A DNA stretch of 64,000 nt from Treponema porcinum. GTDB lineage: Bacteria > Spirochaetota > Spirochaetia > Treponematales > Treponemataceae. Below are positions 27,328-36,128 of the stretch, one piece after another; positions within the stretch are counted from its first letter, which is position 1; the number at the start of each line of letters is the position of its first letter. The stretch is from positions 41,793-105,792 of the forward strand of contig NZ_FUWG01000012.1 in NCBI RefSeq assembly GCF_900167145.1. The letters run 5' to 3'. A model generated the notes under the pieces. The model searched no databases. It had not been told where the DNA came from and saw only the letters and a program-made list of their open reading frames with translations. The translations under genes were made by a program, and so were the position numbers.

Positions 27328-27369
27328 AAAAAAAACGGCTCCGTTTTTTTACACGAAGCCGTTTTTTTT
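27328..27369 (-). terminator. Terminator of malQ
   Basis: A 13-bp A/T-flanked stem (27328-27340 with 27357-27369), core CGGCT/AGCCG, with an internal alternative pairing. It lies 23 nt after the malQ stop and separates malQ from the transporter operon. Confidence 0.88.
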
Positions 27370-27392
27370 CTTTATAACAAGAAAAAGTTTAT

Positions 27393-28988
27393 TTATTTAA
27401 GGATATTGCGTCCGTACAAATCAGAGATGAACGCAAGGTTTTCTGCCCGTTCTTTTGTCAGGCTGCCAGGTGCAATTCTCCATGCCCAGTTCGTTCCGCC
27501 AAGGGTGTTAGGCGTATTCATACGCGCTTCTGCGCCAAGGTCAAGAATGTCCTGCATAGGAATTACTGCCATATCTGCCGTTGATGCGATTGCACTGCGG
27601 ATAAGACCTGCACACAGTTCGCCGTTGTCAGAAAGCGCACGCGCCTCAGTTTCGGAAATTTTCTTTCCGAACGCATATTCTGCCGCAATTTTTACTGCCG
27701 CATCAGAAGCGCTGTCAAGCCAGCCCTGCATAGTGTCGTTGTCATGCGTTCCGGTGTATACAACGGAAGTCTGCGGATACATGTGCGGAAGGAATGCGTT
27801 TACCATTCCGTCTTTTCCGGCTTCGTTCGGGTCAAATGCAAACTGAAGGACTTTCATTCCAGGGAAACCGGAATCATCACGAAGTTTGCGAACACCGTCG
27901 GTGATAACGCCCAGATCTTCTGCAATAATAGGAAGTTCGCCGAGTGCTTTTTTAATCGCATCGAACAAAGCAATATTCGGGCCTGGAATCCACTTGCCGT
28001 TCACAGCCGTAGGATCGCCGTAAGGAATTGACCAGTATGCTTCAAATCCGCGGAAATGGTCAATGCGTACGATGTCAACAAGCTCTGTCATCCGCTGGGT
28101 GCGTTTTACCCACCACGAATAGTTGTCTTTCTTCATTGCATCCCAGTCATACAGCGGATTACCCCACAGCTGACCAGTAGCACTGAAATAATCCGGCGGA
28201 ACACCGGCTACTTTCAAAGGGATTCCTTTTTTATCAAGCTGAAAGAACTTCTGGTTTGCCCATACGTCAGCAGAATCCGGCGCAACGAAAATCGGAATGT
28301 CACCGATAAGCTTTATTCCCTTGCCGTTTGCATACTCTTTCAAAGAAAACCACTGTTTTGCAAAGAAGAACTGAATTACTTTTATCTGCTCAATGTTATC
28401 TGTGTGCCCGGCATTCCATTTTGAAACTTCTACCGGATCGCATTTTGCAAGTTTTTCCGGCCAGAAAGCATTCCACATCTGTGCAATGCCGCTTACGCCT
28501 TCTTTATCTGCCTTTGCATCGTAGAACTGCTTTATGCTGGTGAAATTTGCGTAGTTATCAAGCCAGCTGGAATTATCATTCTTGAACGCTTCGTAATCCT
28601 CACGGTCTTTCTTGCTACAATTTGCAAGGAAGTATGACGCGCATTTAAACAGCACAGGCATTTTCCACCAAACTACGCTGCCGAAATCAACAGGACCGTC
28701 CGTCTTTATATAATCAGCAGGAATGATGTCATTTTTGTCTGCCCATCCTTTCGCCGCAAGGTCGTCAAGGTCAATCATCAGCGGATTGCCTGCAAACGTA
28801 GAAAACGATGCATACGGAGAATCGCCATATCCCGTAGGTCCAATAGGAAGAATCTGCCATAATGTCTGATGTGCAGATTCAAGCCAGTCAACAAATTCAT
28901 ACGCTGCTTTTCCCAGCGTACCTATACCTGGTGTACCCGCAAAAGATGTCGGGTGCATTAAAATACCACTGCTTCTTGTAAATTTCAT
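27393..28988 (-). CDS. malQ: 4-alpha-glucanotransferase (amylomaltase)
   Basis: GH77 enzyme that transfers glucan segments between malto-oligosaccharides and releases glucose. The 531-residue chain opens with the family signature SSGILMHPTSFAG, GIGTLG and WQILPIGPTGYGDSPY. Catalytic residues are visible: the nucleophile Asp in VDIVRIDHFRGFEAYW, the acid/base Glu in PIIAEDLGVIT and the third Asp in YTGTHDNDTMQGW. It probably processes glucan taken up by the adjacent CUT1 importer, or intracellular glycogen. It has its own terminator, so it is transcribed separately from the transporter. Confidence 0.96.
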   Translation of the reverse strand: MKFTRSSGILMHPTSFAGTPGIGTLGKAAYEFVDWLESAHQTLWQILPIGPTGYGDSPYASFSTFAGNPLMIDLDDLAAKGWADKNDIIPADYIKTDGPVDFGSVVWWKMPVLFKCASYFLANCSKKDREDYEAFKNDNSSWLDNYANFTSIKQFYDAKADKEGVSGIAQMWNAFWPEKLAKCDPVEVSKWNAGHTDNIEQIKVIQFFFAKQWFSLKEYANGKGIKLIGDIPIFVAPDSADVWANQKFFQLDKKGIPLKVAGVPPDYFSATGQLWGNPLYDWDAMKKDNYSWWVKRTQRMTELVDIVRIDHFRGFEAYWSIPYGDPTAVNGKWIPGPNIALFDAIKKALGELPIIAEDLGVITDGVRKLRDDSGFPGMKVLQFAFDPNEAGKDGMVNAFLPHMYPQTSVVYTGTHDNDTMQGWLDSASDAAVKIAAEYAFGKKISETEARALSDNGELCAGLIRSAIASTADMAVIPMQDILDLGAEARMNTPNTLGGTNWAWRIAPGSLTKERAENLAFISDLYGRNILK

Positions 28989-29099
28989 TCCACCATTTTA
29001 ATATACGTTTTATAAATTGTAAACAAAACCAATGTGCAAAACAGGGAAAATCAAAGCAAACGCGCCATTAAAAATGCATCCGATTAAAGAGCCGGGCGT

Positions 29100-29657
29100 T
29101 CACTGTGCAGACGAACCGTTTACATAATCTAAAAATTCTTTCGTCTTGCTCCAGTATTTTATTCCCCAGTTTTCAAAATTCCATTCTTCCATATAATTAT
29201 TGCATTCGTAATCTATATAGAACAGAACGTCATTCTGAACGACAAAATTAGTCGGAAAATAGTCGATGTTCAACCCGGCAGGATACAAAAGCCTGCACAT
29301 CTCCTTAACCTGACCAATATACGCATCTGTCATTTTGTCCTGCTTTACAAGATCCATTGCCGTAGGACCGTCTATAAATTCCTTAAGAATCCGCTCCTGT
29401 TTAACATCCGTATCAATAAGTTTTGGAAGCCTTATTCCTGTTGATTTCAGCGTTGCGTAATCGTTCTGCTCAGCCTCAATCTTGTTGCCGAAAGTATAGT
29501 AACTGCACGGTTCGTGATGAATCTGCTTAAGTACAAACTTCTTTCCGTCGCGCTCTGCAAGATAGGAATATCCGCCTTTCCCCTTTCCGAGAAGCGACAC
29601 AACATTAAATTCAGTTCCGTTTATCGTCATTGCTTTTTGCATATTGTAAATCTCCAT
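29100..29657 (-). CDS. Small protein-kinase-like protein
   Basis: A 185-residue protein with a minimal kinase-like fold. The glycine loop is LLGKGKGGYSYLAERDGKKFVLKQI, with the conserved Lys in VLKQI; a catalytic-loop equivalent is LNIDYFPTNFVV (no HRD, but Asp...Asn are present) and a DFG equivalent is YIDYE. This resembles small phosphotransferase or atypical bacterial kinases such as the RIO/APH-like group; the substrate is unknown. A TATACT -10 box ends 6 nt before ATG 29657, but an internal GGAG serves Met-6 (29642), so the start is uncertain. Its C-terminus lies close to malQ. Confidence 0.6.
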   Translation of the reverse strand: MEIYNMQKAMTINGTEFNVVSLLGKGKGGYSYLAERDGKKFVLKQIHHEPCSYYTFGNKIEAEQNDYATLKSTGIRLPKLIDTDVKQERILKEFIDGPTAMDLVKQDKMTDAYIGQVKEMCRLLYPAGLNIDYFPTNFVVQNDVLFYIDYECNNYMEEWNFENWGIKYWSKTKEFLDYVNGSSAQ

Positions 29658-29732
29658 ATCATCAGTATACTATCAAAAGATTTATTATTTTTTCAAAATA
29701 ATATTCTATAATAACACAATCCTATCAAAATA

Positions 29733-29764
29733 CTGCACCGCGCATTTTTTTGCGGCAGTTTTTT
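29733..29764 (+). promoter_or_regulatory. Terminator-like hairpin in the leader of the AraC gene
   Basis: CTG-CA-CCGC (29733-29741) pairs with GCGGCAG (29752-29758) across a T-rich loop and is followed by six T. It lies about 40 nt before the ribosome-binding site and downstream of a possible TATAAT (29707-29712). No upstream plus-strand gene needs a terminator here, so an attenuator-like leader is possible (inference). Confidence 0.4.
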
Positions 29765-29805
29765 AATTTTCAGTCTGAACTGTAATCTGTATTTTAGGAG
29801 GAAAA

Positions 29806-30759
29806 GTGAGCATCGGTACGCACGAAACTAAAATTCACGGGCGGCTGGACTTTCCGTATATTGTCTATACAGGAAAAATCCCGGAATTTCTGCACAACTA
29901 TCCCCTTCACTGGCACGAAGAATTTGAAATCATTTATATAGAACATGGAACAGGATGCATCAGCGTACAATCCCGTCCGTACATCTGTACCGCCGGAGAT
30001 GTCGTTCTCATTCCGCCGCAGTCCGTTCACGACATACGGCAGACGGAAAATAAATCAATGCGATATTTTAACATTCTTTTTAAATTCTCGCTCCTTGAGG
30101 AAAATGAAAATTCCGTCTGCTACAAAAAATATTTTCAGCCGTATACCGGTGACAGCCAGCTATCGTCGTTCCATCTGCCGAAAGACAGCGAAATGAACAG
30201 AAAAATCGCTCCGCACATACAGGAACTGATTGCACACAGAAAGGAAAAATACACCACGAACGAACTGATGATAAAATCACACCTGTACGCCGTCCTGTTT
30301 GAAATAAACAGTCTGCTCATTCCGATGACCACGCAGGGAAAATCAATGCATTCGTCAATCGCAAGGCTTAAGCCTGTGCTCCGCTACATTCAGGAAGAAT
30401 ATCAGAAAGAAATCACCGTAAAAGAAGTGGCGGAACTCTCAAATCTTTCCGAAAGCCATTTTATGAAATCCTTTAAAAATCTGACCGGCATTTCTCTTAT
30501 AAAATATGTAAATTCTGTGCGGCTTGAAAATGCCGAGCGGCTTTTGAAAAACACGGACAAATCAGTTTCCGAAATCTGCGAAGAATGCGGCTTCCACTAT
30601 TTCTCCTATTTTATACGGGCATTCAAAAGTACATACGGCTGTACTCCGGGCGAACTTCGGAAGAAAGCGGCAGAAGCCCCTGTAGAAAAAACATCCGCCA
30701 CCGCAGGTAAAGCCGATTTTGCACATAACGCTAGCTGTTGTAGTTCCGCTTTACCTTGA
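29806..30759 (+). CDS. AraC family transcriptional regulator
   Basis: A 317-residue regulator. The N-terminal cupin-like sensor (residues 15-150) has the HWHEEFEIIYIEHGTGCI and AGDVVLIPPQSVHDI segments typical of sugar-responsive AraC proteins. The C-terminal double HTH (about 195-295) shows ITVKEVAELSNLSESHFMKSFK and ISEICEECGF-like text ending in the family close FIRAFKSTYGCTPGELR. It begins with GTG, 3-4 nt after a perfect AGGAGG. Location near malQ and the sugar importer suggests control of glucan use (inference). Its last 29 nt overlap the convergent acyl-CoA ligase gene. Confidence 0.9.
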   Translation: MSIGTHETKIHGRLDFPYIVYTGKIPEFLHNYPLHWHEEFEIIYIEHGTGCISVQSRPYICTAGDVVLIPPQSVHDIRQTENKSMRYFNILFKFSLLEENENSVCYKKYFQPYTGDSQLSSFHLPKDSEMNRKIAPHIQELIAHRKEKYTTNELMIKSHLYAVLFEINSLLIPMTTQGKSMHSSIARLKPVLRYIQEEYQKEITVKEVAELSNLSESHFMKSFKNLTGISLIKYVNSVRLENAERLLKNTDKSVSEICEECGFHYFSYFIRAFKSTYGCTPGELRKKAAEAPVEKTSATAGKADFAHNASCCSSALP

Positions 30760-32473
30760 GCGTAGTCGTCATTTCAAGCGGCTCGTCAAGAATTGTAATC
30801 CGCGTTATTCTCTGGTAAGGCTGAAGCCGCCTGTTCACCCTCTCCACAATGGCAGAAACAGCTTTTTCAACCGCCTTTCTGGCGTCATCATCATATAAAT
30901 CACGCCGTATCTTAAGGTGCGCAAAAAGTTCGTCGCCAGGGTAGACAAGCGCTTCCAGTTCTTCTGACTTCATTTTCTCGTCGGCAATATAACCGCGTAC
31001 GGTTATCTGCTGTATGTCCGTTTCAAGCTGGAACGCATCCTCGATTTCTTCCGGATAGACGTTCTTTCCGCCTTCCGTAACAATCATATTTTTCACGCGC
31101 CCGCTCAGCATAAGATAATTTTCCTTATCAATCCACCCCAAATCACCTGTCTTGAACCAGCCATCTTCCGTAAAGACTTTTGCAGTTTCTTCAGGCATAT
31201 TATAATATCCCTGCATAACCATCGGACCTTTTACTGCAATCTCGCCGATTCCGTTTTCATTCGGGTTAAGGATTTTCATTTCCATTTTTCCGACAAAATA
31301 TTTTCCGACGCTTTCAATCTTGAAATGATGAACGGGATTTAGCGCGATAATAGGTGAAGTTTCCGTAAGACCGTATCCCTGCACAAAATTAATGCCCATC
31401 TCGTTATAAAGACGGAATACGCTTTTTGCCAGAGGACCGCCGCCGCAGATTGCAATGCGGATTGTATAAATGTTTGCCTGCTGAAGAACTGCCTTAAAAA
31501 TCCGTTTACCAGGATTTATACCGAATGTCTTTTTTATGATGAACGAAACAGCCATAAGCATTTTCATAACGGCATAGACAACAGGACCTTTGTTTTTTAT
31601 CCCCTTGATAATTCCGGCGGCAATTTTATTAAACAGCATCGGTACACCTAAAAGCATAGTTATCTTACCGTCTTTCAGTTCTTTCATAAGACGGCTGACT
31701 GCCATACTTTTTCCGAACACAATCTCTGCACCTACGGAAATCGCCTCTATAAAAACGGCAAGCATAGTATACGCATGGTGAATAGGCAGCAGGGCATAAA
31801 AAACGTCAGTTGAGAAAATCCGCATATTGCTCTGTGCAATATAACAGTCGCTCACAAGGTTTTTATGGCTTAGCATAACGCCTTTAGGAGTTCCAGTCGT
31901 ACCGCTTGTAAAAAGAATTGCAGCCGTTTCCTCCATCAAAGCAGGCTCTGGATTTTTCTGCACATCTGCGCACAGGGAAAGCGAATAAAGTTCACCCTGC
32001 TTCCTGCTCAAGGAAAACACCCTGCAATCCATTTGTTTTGCGGCAAAATGGTCATACTTTTCTTCATCAATAAAAAGCATCACAGGCTTTGCCGCTGCAA
32101 TAAGATTTTCTATTTCTTCCGGACGAAGCGCATAATCCATAGGGCAGATAACGGCACCGGCATACAGAGCCGCAAGATACACGACCGCCCATTCAGGAGA
32201 ATTTTTCCCTGACACGGCAATTCTGTCTCCGTGCTGAACGCCGTTTACCGTCATCCAGTTTGCAAGCGTAAGAACAAGTCCTTTTGCCTGCGTATAAGAA
32301 TATGTCCGTTTTTCACCGTTCTCACCTTCCCAGTCAGTAAAGCACGGGCGGTCTGGATAACGTTCTACGGTAATATTAAACATTTCGGGAAGCGTCGGCC
32401 ATTCGCCTGTAAAAAACGTTCCCCGGAAATCTTCCAGAAACTGGCTTGGATTATAATTTTTCAAATCGTCCAT
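30731..32473 (-). CDS. AMP-forming acyl-CoA ligase (long-chain type)
   Basis: A 580-residue ANL-superfamily enzyme activating a carboxylic acid via acyl-AMP. The AMP-binding signature is AILFTSGTTGTPKGVMLSHKN; the A5/A7 region reads QGYGLTETSPI and GWFKTGDLGWIDKENYL, followed by GRVKNMIVTEGGKNVYPEEIE. This set fits long-chain fatty acyl-CoA synthetases (FadD/FAA-like). The very C-terminal Lys (TTLKVKRNY) matches the catalytic Lys of the mobile domain. GGAG sits 9 nt before the ATG. Treponemes scavenge host fatty acids, so lipid activation is a reasonable role (inference). Confidence 0.88.
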   Translation of the reverse strand: MDDLKNYNPSQFLEDFRGTFFTGEWPTLPEMFNITVERYPDRPCFTDWEGENGEKRTYSYTQAKGLVLTLANWMTVNGVQHGDRIAVSGKNSPEWAVVYLAALYAGAVICPMDYALRPEEIENLIAAAKPVMLFIDEEKYDHFAAKQMDCRVFSLSRKQGELYSLSLCADVQKNPEPALMEETAAILFTSGTTGTPKGVMLSHKNLVSDCYIAQSNMRIFSTDVFYALLPIHHAYTMLAVFIEAISVGAEIVFGKSMAVSRLMKELKDGKITMLLGVPMLFNKIAAGIIKGIKNKGPVVYAVMKMLMAVSFIIKKTFGINPGKRIFKAVLQQANIYTIRIAICGGGPLAKSVFRLYNEMGINFVQGYGLTETSPIIALNPVHHFKIESVGKYFVGKMEMKILNPNENGIGEIAVKGPMVMQGYYNMPEETAKVFTEDGWFKTGDLGWIDKENYLMLSGRVKNMIVTEGGKNVYPEEIEDAFQLETDIQQITVRGYIADEKMKSEELEALVYPGDELFAHLKIRRDLYDDDARKAVEKAVSAIVERVNRRLQPYQRITRITILDEPLEMTTTLKVKRNYNS

Positions 32474-32603
32474 AAACAGAAACTCCGCTATAATGCCGGA
32501 ACTTCTCTATAAAGCCGGCGGAATGCAAATATCAGATACAAATTCATTATACACCTGAGGCAAAAATAAAAAAAGTTTATTTTTACATTCCGCCTTTATC
32601 ATT

Positions 32604-33650
32604 CTACAAAGTTCCCGGCGTTCCTCCGTTTGTTGCAGAAACCTGCCAGCATTCAGCAGAATGACCGTCTTTTATCTTAAGAAGCGATTTTGTAGCTGTA
32701 ATTCCGTCAGCATTAACAGCCGCACCAATAGAACTGTCCGGCGACCACAAATTTTGGCGGACAGCATCTTCCAGAACAGACGAAAAACTTTCATTCTTCC
32801 AGTTTTCTGTTCCTGCCTTTGCATACGGCACGACATCCAAAAGAGTTCCGTCAGCAGAATTCCTTAAAACGACAACATCAGCCGTATCATTAAGCCGGGC
32901 ATCTTCGTTTTCATCCCATAAATCACGCACGCCGGAAGCAGAACCGAGCGCATAAGACAAATTCAAGTCATCGTCAAGTTCGCTTATACAGCCTTCTCCC
33001 TTAGAACGCAGGTGGACTACGACAATATCTCCCTCACTTACGCGCACTGACGGAAGGACAAATTTCTTTTCCTCTCCATCGCTTACGCTGAAAAGTTCAA
33101 GTCCGGAAAGATTGCCGGCGCTTTTGGCGCAAAGTTCAACGTATTCGCAGTAGAATTTTCCGTCGCCTTTCGATTCGCCTTTGTACATCTGGCGTATCTC
33201 CGTAATCTCAAGAACCGGAATTTCTGCGTTGTAGCCGGAAAAAGGAATGCAGAACGTAAGCGAATTTCCTGATTCATCAATAACGTCGCCGAACAAGGAA
33301 TACTCCCTGCCGATTTCAAGACCGGAAGAAAACGTAACGTCGGCAAAGCAGATAGAATTTTCCTGACTGTCGTATGACACAGAATCAATCTCAACTTCCG
33401 GTGTAAGGTTAAGATTTTCAAGCGTAATTTTTTTTGAAAACACAAGCCGCATAGTTTTTTCGCCTGTAAGGGAATACGATTCAAGCACGGGAGTCGTATA
33501 ATCCCCTTCCGAAACGGAAATGCCAGTTTCCGTCATTTTGCAGGAAACGTGGCTTACAGCAAGAAGAACAACCGCCGCAATGGCAGACGACTGAACCAGT
33601 GAAAAAAGAACGCCCTGACTGCGTCCGATTTTTTTGAAAAGTTTTTTCAT
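32604..33650 (-). CDS. Secreted lipoprotein with LTD-like domain
   Basis: The frame extends to 33719, but ATG 33650 follows GAGGT, so the protein is about 348 residues. A basic N-region precedes a hydrophobic segment and lipobox SHVSC (Cys 37). An Ig-like section follows (TPVLESYSLTGEKTMRLVFSKKI), as in proteins using surface-exposed Big domains. After it comes a lamin-tail-like domain (LEITEIRQMYKGE, then YVELCAKSAGNLSGLELF). LTD domains are common in spirochaete surface lipoproteins; the function is unknown. The codon bias looks the same as its neighbours. Confidence 0.6.
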   Translation of the reverse strand: MKKLFKKIGRSQGVLFSLVQSSAIAAVVLLAVSHVSCKMTETGISVSEGDYTTPVLESYSLTGEKTMRLVFSKKITLENLNLTPEVEIDSVSYDSQENSICFADVTFSSGLEIGREYSLFGDVIDESGNSLTFCIPFSGYNAEIPVLEITEIRQMYKGESKGDGKFYCEYVELCAKSAGNLSGLELFSVSDGEEKKFVLPSVRVSEGDIVVVHLRSKGEGCISELDDDLNLSYALGSASGVRDLWDENEDARLNDTADVVVLRNSADGTLLDVVPYAKAGTENWKNESFSSVLEDAVRQNLWSPDSSIGAAVNADGITATKSLLKIKDGHSAECWQVSATNGGTPGTL

Positions 33651-33720
33651 ACCTTTACCTCTTTTTTTGGTTTCTACATAGATGTCGAATTCTTTTTGAA
33701 AAAAAGGCAAAATTTGCAAA

Positions 33721-33750
33721 AAAAAAAATCCGCAAAAGCGGATTTTTTTT
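33721..33750 (-). terminator. Terminator of the DUF2259-like gene
   Basis: A perfect 13-bp stem with an AAAA loop (33721-33733 with 33738-33750), core TCCGC/GCGGA flanked by eight A and eight T. Bidirectional in form. Confidence 0.92.
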
Positions 33751-33771
33751 GAAAAATCTATATTTTACAGA

Positions 33772-34527
33772 TTATTTTGCATCAGAATCATTATGTTCTG
33801 CAAGATTAAGAAAAAAATCACTGTTCAAAGCGGCGGCTTCTATCATATACCTGATGTTCGTTCCTGTCTTATCTTCAACAGTTTTTTCAACTATAAACAC
33901 AATGTTTTTACCAGAATTATCGCATACAATCCGCTCAATCTTGTAACCTGTTACACCTGAACGCTTTACAGACGGAGTACCGATAACCTGACGGGCAAGC
34001 ACCGTTCCGTCCGCATCCCGCTTTTCAAGATTGATTACAAACGAAGATTTTGTCTTTATTCCGCTTCCGACGTATTCAGGAACAAGCCTTACGTGATAAT
34101 ACGCCTGATCCTTGCTCAGCGAACTTACAAAATCCTTGAACACAATTTCATCAAGCGAAGATTTTTTTTCATCTTCGCGAATATAAAGCACCTGATCCGG
34201 CTTTGCAGGATTACATCCGTATTTTTTTATCGCATTGAAATTCTGTCCTGCAAGAGAATCGAATACTTCTTTGCCGTTTTTATTGAACGTAACGGCAGAC
34301 GGCTTTACCCGGAACACACCGCCGTCTACATAATCATTTCCGGCAACATCGACTGTATAAATTTCAGCCCACCCCTGAAAAGATTTGTCCGTTTTTCCGT
34401 ACTGACCGAAAATATAATATGCACCGTCCGCAGAAAATCCGCTGTCAACAAGAACAGCTGCATCACCTGCAAAAGAAACGGCAGCAGCAATAAAAAGAAA
34501 AATACCACCGGCTATTATTTTTTTCAT
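33772..34527 (-). CDS. Secreted DUF2259-like protein
   Basis: About 251 residues after choosing ATG 34527, which follows AGGGGGA (an ATG 7 codons upstream is in frame). The signal peptide is KIIAGGIFLFIAAAVSFAG, cleaved after SFA. The opening of the mature protein, DSGFSADGAYYIFGQYG, then GWAEIYTVDVAGNDYVDGGVFRV, matches the pattern of DUF2259 predicted secreted proteins. The function of that family is unknown. The strong terminator downstream suggests a monocistronic gene. Confidence 0.65.
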   Translation of the reverse strand: MKKIIAGGIFLFIAAAVSFAGDAAVLVDSGFSADGAYYIFGQYGKTDKSFQGWAEIYTVDVAGNDYVDGGVFRVKPSAVTFNKNGKEVFDSLAGQNFNAIKKYGCNPAKPDQVLYIREDEKKSSLDEIVFKDFVSSLSKDQAYYHVRLVPEYVGSGIKTKSSFVINLEKRDADGTVLARQVIGTPSVKRSGVTGYKIERIVCDNSGKNIVFIVEKTVEDKTGTNIRYMIEAAALNSDFFLNLAEHNDSDAK

Positions 34528-34613
34528 AGTTCCCCCTGAAAAAGTCAATAAGAATATATGTTTCTTCTGGCTTTCCCATCTTCTTTTAAAGTCTACATAT
34601 AGATTTTCGGTTT

Positions 34614-34644
34614 TTTACAGTAAGTCTTTACTAAAATTTATATT
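34614..34644 (+). promoter_or_regulatory. Promoter of the 34.65-kb membrane gene
   Basis: TATATT (34639-34644) ends exactly 6 nt before ATG 34651. Upstream TTTACA (34614-34619) has a 19-nt spacer, longer than ideal. No Shine-Dalgarno lies between. Confidence 0.5.
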
Positions 34645-34650
34645 GAAGCT

Positions 34651-35484
34651 ATGATTTTTAAAATGACTATCAAGACCAGAAACAGAATAAACCTTTTTCT
34701 TATTTTCATTTCCCTTACGCTGCTTGTATTCATAGGAATTCTGATTCCGTTTCTGTACACAACAGGAAAACTGGCTGTACCGGCTGACATTCCTTACGTA
34801 AAATTCCAGCAGTACTTTCTGACCAGATTTAATTTTACGGCAGTATTGTTTTCTATTTTTATTTTTCCGCTGTATTCGTTCATTATGCTGCTTTACCTTA
34901 ACGTTGAATTTGAAAAAACGCAGTCAACGGAAATCATCTATTTTTCCATTTTTCTCATTGCCTGCCTTGCAGAACCAGTCAGGATGTGCTTCCCGTTTTT
35001 TGACCTGTGGCACACAAAAACGCACCTTGCACTTGTTGCAAGCACGATAATGCTTTCAGGGCGGATTCTTGCACCGCTGAGCCTTCTTTTTGCCGTAATT
35101 TACAATAAAACAGAATCCCGTCAGTACGTTGAACAGAACATTCTGGTTCTGTTTGTAGTTTCAATTTACATTTCCGTACTCCTGCCGTTCAACACACAGA
35201 AAGTCCTTCCGCTGTGCCAGCTTGAATACGGCTACCCGAAAGTCTTTACGTATTCACAGTACGCGCTGTTTCTTGCGGCAATAATAACGCAGACAATCAG
35301 TTTTTTTCAGGACAAAAGCCAGAGAACTTTCCCATACGGAATGATTCTTATGTGCACAGGATACCTTTTTCTATGTAGCGCATACAGTTTTCTGATTCTG
35401 GGAACAGGGACTGTCCTGCTTTTTACAGGCAGTATGTCATATCTGAAAGCGCTTCATAAAATGTATTTGTGGAACGATTTATAA
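34651..35484 (+). CDS. Polytopic membrane protein of unknown function
   Basis: A 277-residue hydrophobic protein with about seven to eight predicted helices: one near residues 14-37, then a periplasmic loop, FNFTAVLFSIFIFPLYSFIML, IIYFSIFLIACLAEP, a His-containing loop (FDLWHTKTHLALVAS), ILAPLSLLFAVI, ILVLFVVSIYISVLLP and two more at the end. No kinase, transporter or receptor signature is recognised. It could be a sensory 7TM-like module, but no output domain is attached. It is leaderless by promoter spacing and is convergent with the SEC59-like gene. Confidence 0.6.
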   Translation: MIFKMTIKTRNRINLFLIFISLTLLVFIGILIPFLYTTGKLAVPADIPYVKFQQYFLTRFNFTAVLFSIFIFPLYSFIMLLYLNVEFEKTQSTEIIYFSIFLIACLAEPVRMCFPFFDLWHTKTHLALVASTIMLSGRILAPLSLLFAVIYNKTESRQYVEQNILVLFVVSIYISVLLPFNTQKVLPLCQLEYGYPKVFTYSQYALFLAAIITQTISFFQDKSQRTFPYGMILMCTGYLFLCSAYSFLILGTGTVLLFTGSMSYLKALHKMYLWNDL

Positions 35485-35504
35485 AACTGTAATTTTCATA
35501 GCGG

Positions 35505-36128
35505 TTAAATGCATCCCTGAAAAAACTGTGCAAGCGCGCCTATAACAACAGGAATAAAAACGTTGTCTAAATCTGCCATAGGAATGACCTCTATAATCAT
35601 TGCGGCAAGCGCAAGAAAAAACGAAACGGCCGCATTACGGCATACGCAGAACGAAGAAACGAATACCGCAAAAAAACAAGTAAGGCTTCCAGCGGCTGTT
35701 TTTCCGTGCGTAAAAGGAATGTATATGCGCCCGAACAGTTTTCCGCAAAGGCTTGCAAGTCCGTCTCCGAATGCAAGTGCATAAATCCCAATTGAAGCAG
35801 CCGGAAGATTCCATAAAAGGGCGGACATTACAATTCCGATTACAAGAGTAACAGGTCCAAGAACGAATTTATTTTCATCGCGTTTGCGTGCGGCAACGGC
35901 AGTTATTTTTGCAACGACAGGAAGTTCTACACCTTTCAGGCGAAGCAGCTCAGAAACGCAGTAAAACACCAGAAGCGCGCACAAAAGCACAATCACCGGC
36001 TCATACGCAATTCCAAGAAAAAAAGGAACAAACGAACTGCACATATGAATTGATTTTCTTACCAGTTCTTTCAATATGCTGTTTCTATACTGTTTGAGCG
36101 CAATTCCGCCCTTCAAATTCAATGCCAT
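35505..36128 (-). CDS. SEC59/phytol-kinase-like membrane enzyme
   Basis: A 207-residue membrane protein of about six helices. It carries the family motif GIYALAFGDGLASLCGKLFGR, then FTHGKTAAGS and a C-terminal Asp-containing helix IPMADLDNVFIPVV, as seen in the dolichol/phytol kinase and CTP-using phosphatidate-related family. The reaction is probably CTP-dependent phosphorylation of a lipid alcohol or a CDP-lipid reaction; substrate unknown. The ATG overlaps the stop of the upstream TPR gene (TAATG), so translation is coupled to it. Confidence 0.7.
   Translation of the reverse strand: MALNLKGGIALKQYRNSILKELVRKSIHMCSSFVPFFLGIAYEPVIVLLCALLVFYCVSELLRLKGVELPVVAKITAVAARKRDENKFVLGPVTLVIGIVMSALLWNLPAASIGIYALAFGDGLASLCGKLFGRIYIPFTHGKTAAGSLTCFFAVFVSSFCVCRNAAVSFFLALAAMIIEVIPMADLDNVFIPVVIGALAQFFQGCI

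Noticed and set aside
30731..30759. Overlap of AraC and acyl-CoA ligase 3' ends
   Set aside because: A 29-nt convergent overlap is short and both frames are intact, so it is probably ordinary.
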